From the NCBI GenBank assembly GCA_030646555.1, contig JAUSKP010000002.1, forward strand, positions 1 through 15,646: DNA of 15,646 nucleotides. Reading direction: 5' to 3'. A program made the translations under genes and the position numbers. Shown piece by piece: positions 13,322-15,646 of this stretch (the first letter of the stretch is position 1; each line of letters begins with the position of its first letter). The notes beneath the pieces are model-generated. The model had not been told where the DNA came from. It saw nothing but the letters and a program-made list of their open reading frames with translations, and did not search any database. The DNA is from a bacterium. GTDB lineage: Bacteria; Patescibacteriota; Minisyncoccia; UBA6257; 02-FULL-45-10c.

Positions 13322-14536
13322 ATGGAACAAAACGAATTAGAAAAAAAAGAAGTTCAAAAAAGATTTGACGCGCTTCCGGAAAATCTTAAAAAGGAAATAC
13401 TGGCGGATAAGAATGCTCAAATAATCCTTTCTACCTGCCAAGATTATAAGATTTCAGAAGAAGATACAAAAAAAGTTGCTCTATTGGCGGGCGAAGTTTT
13501 TTTAGGATACATAAAACCAGAAGAGGTAGCCTCTGAACTTAATAAATATTTTGGGGTGGAACTTCAGAAATCTAACTTCATTGAAATAGAACTTAAACAA
13601 AAAATTTTTAATGGGCTAAGGGCTGATCTGGATAAAATCTATAACCCCTTGAAAATAGAAGTCCAACCCGAAGAAGAAGCTTCTCCGGCTATTATTAAAT
13701 TAGAAAGCGAAGCGATCTCTCCATCTGTCATTCCTGGCTTGCTTGCCCGTCCGGAGCTTGGCGAAGGAGGGACCCGGAATCCAGAACCGCAAAACCTGGA
13801 TTCCCGCGTTCGCGAGAATGACAAAAAACCCGTTGAGCCGGTAATATCAGAGGCTGCCCCATTTATAATTCACACGAATGTTGAAGCTGTAAAAGCAGCC
13901 GTTCCACAATTTCCAAAAGAATCTCCTTCCCTAAACTTAAAAGTAGATCCGTCCATCATACAAAAAAATCCTACAATCAAGCCTATTTCAGTCCATTTAG
14001 AAACCACTGAACCAGTTCAAGGAAAGAGATTCCAAATGCCCGTCATAGCCGGACAAAAAATATTTAGCGGTGCCCCCCAGCCGACGCCAATAATATCGCA
14101 AATAATCCAGCCCCTTCGACCAAGCTCCTTCGACAAAGCTCAGGACAAGTCAGGACAAGCCAAAATTGAAATAAAACCAGCGGAAATATCCCGACCAGGG
14201 GTCGAGGATCCTCGATTCCAAAAGGAATCGGGACAAAATCCACCCCAACCCTCCTTTAAAAAGGAGGGGGTAAATATCCCAATACAACCACTATCTTCTC
14301 CTTCTTTAAAGGAAATTAGTGAACAAAAAACAGTTCCTCCCCTCATTGAACGGAAAATTACTGCGCCAGAGCCGGCTAAAGTAGTTCACTACAGCGCATT
14401 TAAAACCGAGCTCACTAATCTTGGAACTCCTAAAAAACCAGAACCCACGAAAGAAAGCTTTATAAATTTAAACACCTTCACAAAAGTTTCGGGAAACACC
14501 GTCGACCTAAGGTCTAAATCAACGAATAACGAATAG
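13322..14536 (+). CDS. Helical-domain protein with disordered repeat-built tail
   Basis: The 404-residue protein starts two bases after the VirB6-like gene. Residues about 1-115 form a compact helical domain (FDALPENLKKEIL, then KVALLAGEVFLGYIKPEE) of a kind I recall repeatedly in Parcubacteria-type proteins; I know no function for it. From about 116 on, the chain is rich in Pro, Gln, Lys and Ser and probably disordered. Much of that tail comes from repeats: 136-167 (GTCATTCC palindrome, 96 bases, exactly 32 codons), about 264-279 (FDKAQDKSGQ), 289-304 and 307-317. The final codons and the stop lie in an acgaat repeat. It has no signal peptide or membrane helix, so it should be cytoplasmic. 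A linker role beside the secretion channel is a guess. Confidence 0.8.
   Translation: MEQNELEKKEVQKRFDALPENLKKEILADKNAQIILSTCQDYKISEEDTKKVALLAGEVFLGYIKPEEVASELNKYFGVELQKSNFIEIELKQKIFNGLRADLDKIYNPLKIEVQPEEEASPAIIKLESEAISPSVIPGLLARPELGEGGTRNPEPQNLDSRVRENDKKPVEPVISEAAPFIIHTNVEAVKAAVPQFPKESPSLNLKVDPSIIQKNPTIKPISVHLETTEPVQGKRFQMPVIAGQKIFSGAPQPTPIISQIIQPLRPSSFDKAQDKSGQAKIEIKPAEISRPGVEDPRFQKESGQNPPQPSFKKEGVNIPIQPLSSPSLKEISEQKTVPPLIERKITAPEPAKVVHYSAFKTELTNLGTPKKPEPTKESFINLNTFTKVSGNTVDLRSKSTNNE
13727..13822. repeat. GTCATTCC-type palindrome inside the 404-residue protein gene
   Basis: This 96-base element runs from gtcattcc to gagaatgac. Its right half (13796-13822) matches 311-337 upstream of nusA except at two positions. 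Its middle (13742-13771) carries the cttgcccg ... gaaggaggg block also found in nusA. Being 32 codons long, it keeps the frame. Confidence 0.85.
14113..14159 (+). repeat. ccttcgac/gctcaggac repeat in coding sequence
   Basis: The wording ccttcgac ... gctccttcgacaaagctcaggac, with an echo of tcaggac, looks like a common dispersed bacterial repeat family. It encodes LRPSSFDKAQDKSGQ within the disordered tail of the 13322 gene. Confidence 0.6.
14189..14233. repeat. Nested palindrome in coding sequence
   Basis: TCCCGA (14189-14194) and TCGGGA (14228-14233) are outer inverted arms. Inside them lie a perfect 14-base palindrome TCGAGGATCCTCGA (14202-14215) and GATTCC-AAAA-GGAATC (14214-14229). It is translated as part of the disordered tail. 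Confidence 0.75.
14242..14271. repeat. ccctccttt/aaggaggg hairpin repeat in coding sequence
   Basis: CCCTCCTTT and AAGGAGGG flank a short A-run within the 13322 gene and give the residues PPQPSFKKEG. It directly follows the nested palindrome, so three repeat types lie nearly end to end from 14113 to 14271. Confidence 0.7.
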
Positions 14537-14612
14537 GTACTAATGTACGAATACTGATTTCTAAAATTATCTTTTATTCGTAAATTCGTGATATATTCGT
14601 TATTAGTTGATT
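14519..14612. repeat. acgaat-type inverted repeat; supplies a stop codon
   Basis: The left arm (14519-14553, caacgaataacgaat then tacgaata) is inverted in the right arm (14574-14612, tattcgtaaattcg then cgttattagttga). The left arm contains the last codons and the TAG of the 13322 gene. A further attcgtatta/ttagttga echo runs on to about 14646, up to the PrgI start. It fills the only larger gap in this operon. Confidence 0.75.
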
Positions 14613-14650
14613 ATTAGTAAATTCGTATTAATTAGTAATTAGTTGATTCT

Positions 14651-14923
14651 ATGCAGTTTCAAGTCCCACAATTTATAGAGACAGAAGACCGAATAATAGG
14701 TCCCTTAACCTTAAAACAGTTCGGGTTTATTGCGGTTGGTTTTGGAATTTCCTTCTTTCTCTTTTTTTTCTTGAATTTATTTCTTTGGATATTCCTGGCC
14801 CTAATTATAAATACAATCTTTCTTTCTCTCGCTTTTATTAAAGTAAATGGCATTCCGCTGCCACAAGTTGTTATGGCGGCTATAGGTTATTTTTGGAAAC
14901 CTAAGTTTTATCTTTGGAAATAA
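14651..14923 (+). CDS. PrgI family membrane protein
   Basis: PrgI-family proteins are small membrane components of Gram-positive-type conjugation and type IV secretion systems, usually encoded next to the VirB4 ATPase. The 90-residue product shows the typical opening MQFQVPQFIETEDRIIGPLT, then two closely spaced membrane helices (about 24-46 and 48-64) and a short basic, aromatic end (FWKPKFYLWK). Length and order match the family. The ATG at 14651 follows repeat sequence without a Shine-Dalgarno site. It supports reading the whole 9229-15646 stretch as a secretion or DNA-transfer cluster. Confidence 0.92.
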   Translation: MQFQVPQFIETEDRIIGPLTLKQFGFIAVGFGISFFLFFFLNLFLWIFLALIINTIFLSLAFIKVNGIPLPQVVMAAIGYFWKPKFYLWK

Positions 14924-14944
14924 ACTGAAATTTCAGCGCAAAAA

Positions 14945-15163
14945 GTGGAAAAATCCGGAAAAGCAATGGCGATAGAAGAGAAAAAGAATCCATTGAGTGA
15001 TATCTGGCAAAGGCTTCTCACGTCCAAAGCCCCTATTCCAACCCGGGAGAAAACAGCCCATCCTTCTATTTTTAACCAGTTTCAAGATCATCAGGAACAG
15101 TATGAAGTATTCAGAAAACTAACAGGGGAAAAAGAAATTGCGCGAAGAATAGACTACAAGTAA
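14945..15163 (+). CDS. Small soluble protein between PrgI and VirB4 positions
   Basis: I do not recognise this protein. The longer version (GTG at 14945) has 72 residues; an ATG at 14966 would give 65, beginning MAIEEKKNPLSDIW. There is no membrane helix. The mid-part TSKAPIPTREKTAHPSIF looks unstructured, and the end (YEVFRKLTGEKEIARRIDYK) looks helical and charged. It starts 21 bases after the PrgI stop, in the same direction, and is likely co-transcribed. The function is unknown; an accessory role to the channel ATPase is only positional guesswork. Confidence 0.65.
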   Translation: MEKSGKAMAIEEKKNPLSDIWQRLLTSKAPIPTREKTAHPSIFNQFQDHQEQYEVFRKLTGEKEIARRIDYK

Positions 15164-15196
15164 AATTCGAAATACGAATATCGAAATCCTAAACAA
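15164..15196 (+). repeat. Left inverted arm flanking the four-helix-bundle gene
   Basis: The wording aattcgaaatacgaatat and cgaaatcctaaacaa is approximately the reverse complement of 15565-15601. It ends just before the ATG at 15199. Confidence 0.7.
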
Positions 15197-15198
15197 AA

Positions 15199-15564
15199 AT
15201 GGAAAATAGAGAAAACTCAAAACTATACGACCTAGAACAAAGAACATTAGTATTCGCACGAAATACCAGAAATTATCTCAAAAAATTGCCAAAAACCCTA
15301 TTAAATATGGATGATGTTAAACAAGTTTTAAGGTCATCGGGTTCAGTCGGCGCTAATTATATTGAAGCCAATGAATCTCTTAGTAAAAAGGATTTTTTAA
15401 TGAGAGTAAAGATTTGCCGAAAGGAGGCAAAAGAGAGCGTTTATTGGTTTAACTTGATTGAAAATCCAAACAACGAACTACAAAAGGAATGTTTAAAGTT
15501 AATGCAAGAATCCAAAGAGTTAATGATGATATTCGGTTCAATAATTAGAAAATTAGAAAATTAG
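15199..15564 (+). CDS. Four-helix-bundle protein (23S rRNA intervening-sequence type)
   Basis: The 121-residue protein matches the small family of four-helix-bundle proteins found in 23S rRNA intervening sequences and scattered elsewhere in genomes, related to the Avd accessory protein of diversity-generating retroelements. Diagnostic wording is VLRSSGSVGANYIEANESLSKKDFLMR (43-69) followed by KICRKEAKESVYW (71-83), and the length is typical. No enzyme activity is known for the family. There is no rRNA here and no reverse transcriptase. It sits in the secretion cluster between the small protein and the next gene, bracketed by inverted repeat arms (15164-15196, 15565-15601), so I read it as a passenger cassette rather than a channel part. 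Confidence 0.9.
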   Translation: MENRENSKLYDLEQRTLVFARNTRNYLKKLPKTLLNMDDVKQVLRSSGSVGANYIEANESLSKKDFLMRVKICRKEAKESVYWFNLIENPNNELQKECLKLMQESKELMMIFGSIIRKLEN

Positions 15565-15601
15565 AATTTGTTTCGAGTTTCGGATTTCGGATTTCGGATT
15601 T
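15565..15601 (+). repeat. Right inverted arm flanking the four-helix-bundle gene
   Basis: The wording aatttgtttcgag followed by tttcggatttcggatttcgg begins directly after the TAG of the four-helix-bundle gene and mirrors the left arm. The cggattt unit is tandemly repeated and also occurs in the helicase insert at 6493-6510. Confidence 0.7.
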
Positions 15602-15608
15602 ATTATTT

Positions 15609-15614
15609 TATAAT
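15609..15614 (+). promoter_or_regulatory. Candidate -10 box before the last gene
   Basis: TATAAT lies six bases before the ATG at 15621, similar to the arrangement at 9215. No convincing -35 is seen in the repeat upstream. A transcript from here would be leaderless. Confidence 0.4.
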
Positions 15615-15620
15615 AACTAT

Positions 15621-15646
15621 ATGGATAATACTCAACAGTCCTCACT
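15621..15646 (+). CDS. Start of next gene, cut by window edge; virB4 expected
   Basis: Only an ATG and about seven further codons (DNTQQSS) are present, open to the edge. Family recognition is impossible from so little. In PrgI-containing clusters the next gene is normally the VirB4-type ATPase, so that is the expectation from context alone. Confidence 0.4.

Noticed and set aside
14925..14936. CTGAAATTTCAG palindrome after PrgI as a terminator
   Set aside because: It is a 12-base AT-rich palindrome with no loop and no U-tract, inside an operon.

Overview
The window looks like a chromosomal piece of a Candidate Phyla Radiation (Patescibacteria) bacterium, most likely a Parcubacteria-type lineage. 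This is inferred from gene content and style. A monoderm-like type IV secretion set (VirB6/TrbL-like, PrgI, probably VirB4 next) follows rsmA, and a LysM-M23 peptidase carries an unusual H-x5-D site. The DNA is AT-rich, genes almost never have a Shine-Dalgarno sequence, and many short palindromic repeats sit between and inside genes. The standard code fits: all fourteen complete genes end in TAA or TAG, and no reading frame needs TGA as sense.

Layout. Positions 1-345 hold no gene, but contain a consensus promoter followed at once by an intrinsic terminator, and palindromic repeats that run up to nusA (346-1581). comM (minus strand) faces nusA, and the two share a bidirectional terminator. A small TraR/DksA-like gene with a shortened zinc-finger end lies upstream of comM. 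Next comes an unrecognised gene (3854-4588) that is strikingly GC-rich and has its own promoter, the only strong Shine-Dalgarno site in the window, and its own terminator. Between it and the M23 peptidase gene lies a 270-base sequence that folds into one long closing stem with two large inner arms (4711-4980). It is the best candidate here for an undescribed structured RNA or non-autonomous mobile element.

uvrD/pcrA (6207-8171) and rsmA (8314-9198) follow on the plus strand. From 9226 to the right edge runs a compact secretion or DNA-transfer cluster: an anchored protein, an exported cysteine-containing protein, a polytopic VirB6/TrbL-like protein, a disordered cytoplasmic protein, PrgI, a small basic protein, and the first bases of a further gene expected to be virB4. 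A four-helix-bundle (23S rRNA intervening-sequence type) gene with inverted flanking arms sits as an apparent passenger in this cluster.

The strongest overall theme is invasion of coding sequence by short palindromic repeats. At least four genes (nusA, uvrD, rsmA and the 404-residue protein at 13322) contain in-frame stretches that match repeat families seen between genes. The same repeat is read in different frames in different proteins. This resembles the Rickettsia palindromic element phenomenon, but with several unrelated repeat families in one 15 kb segment.
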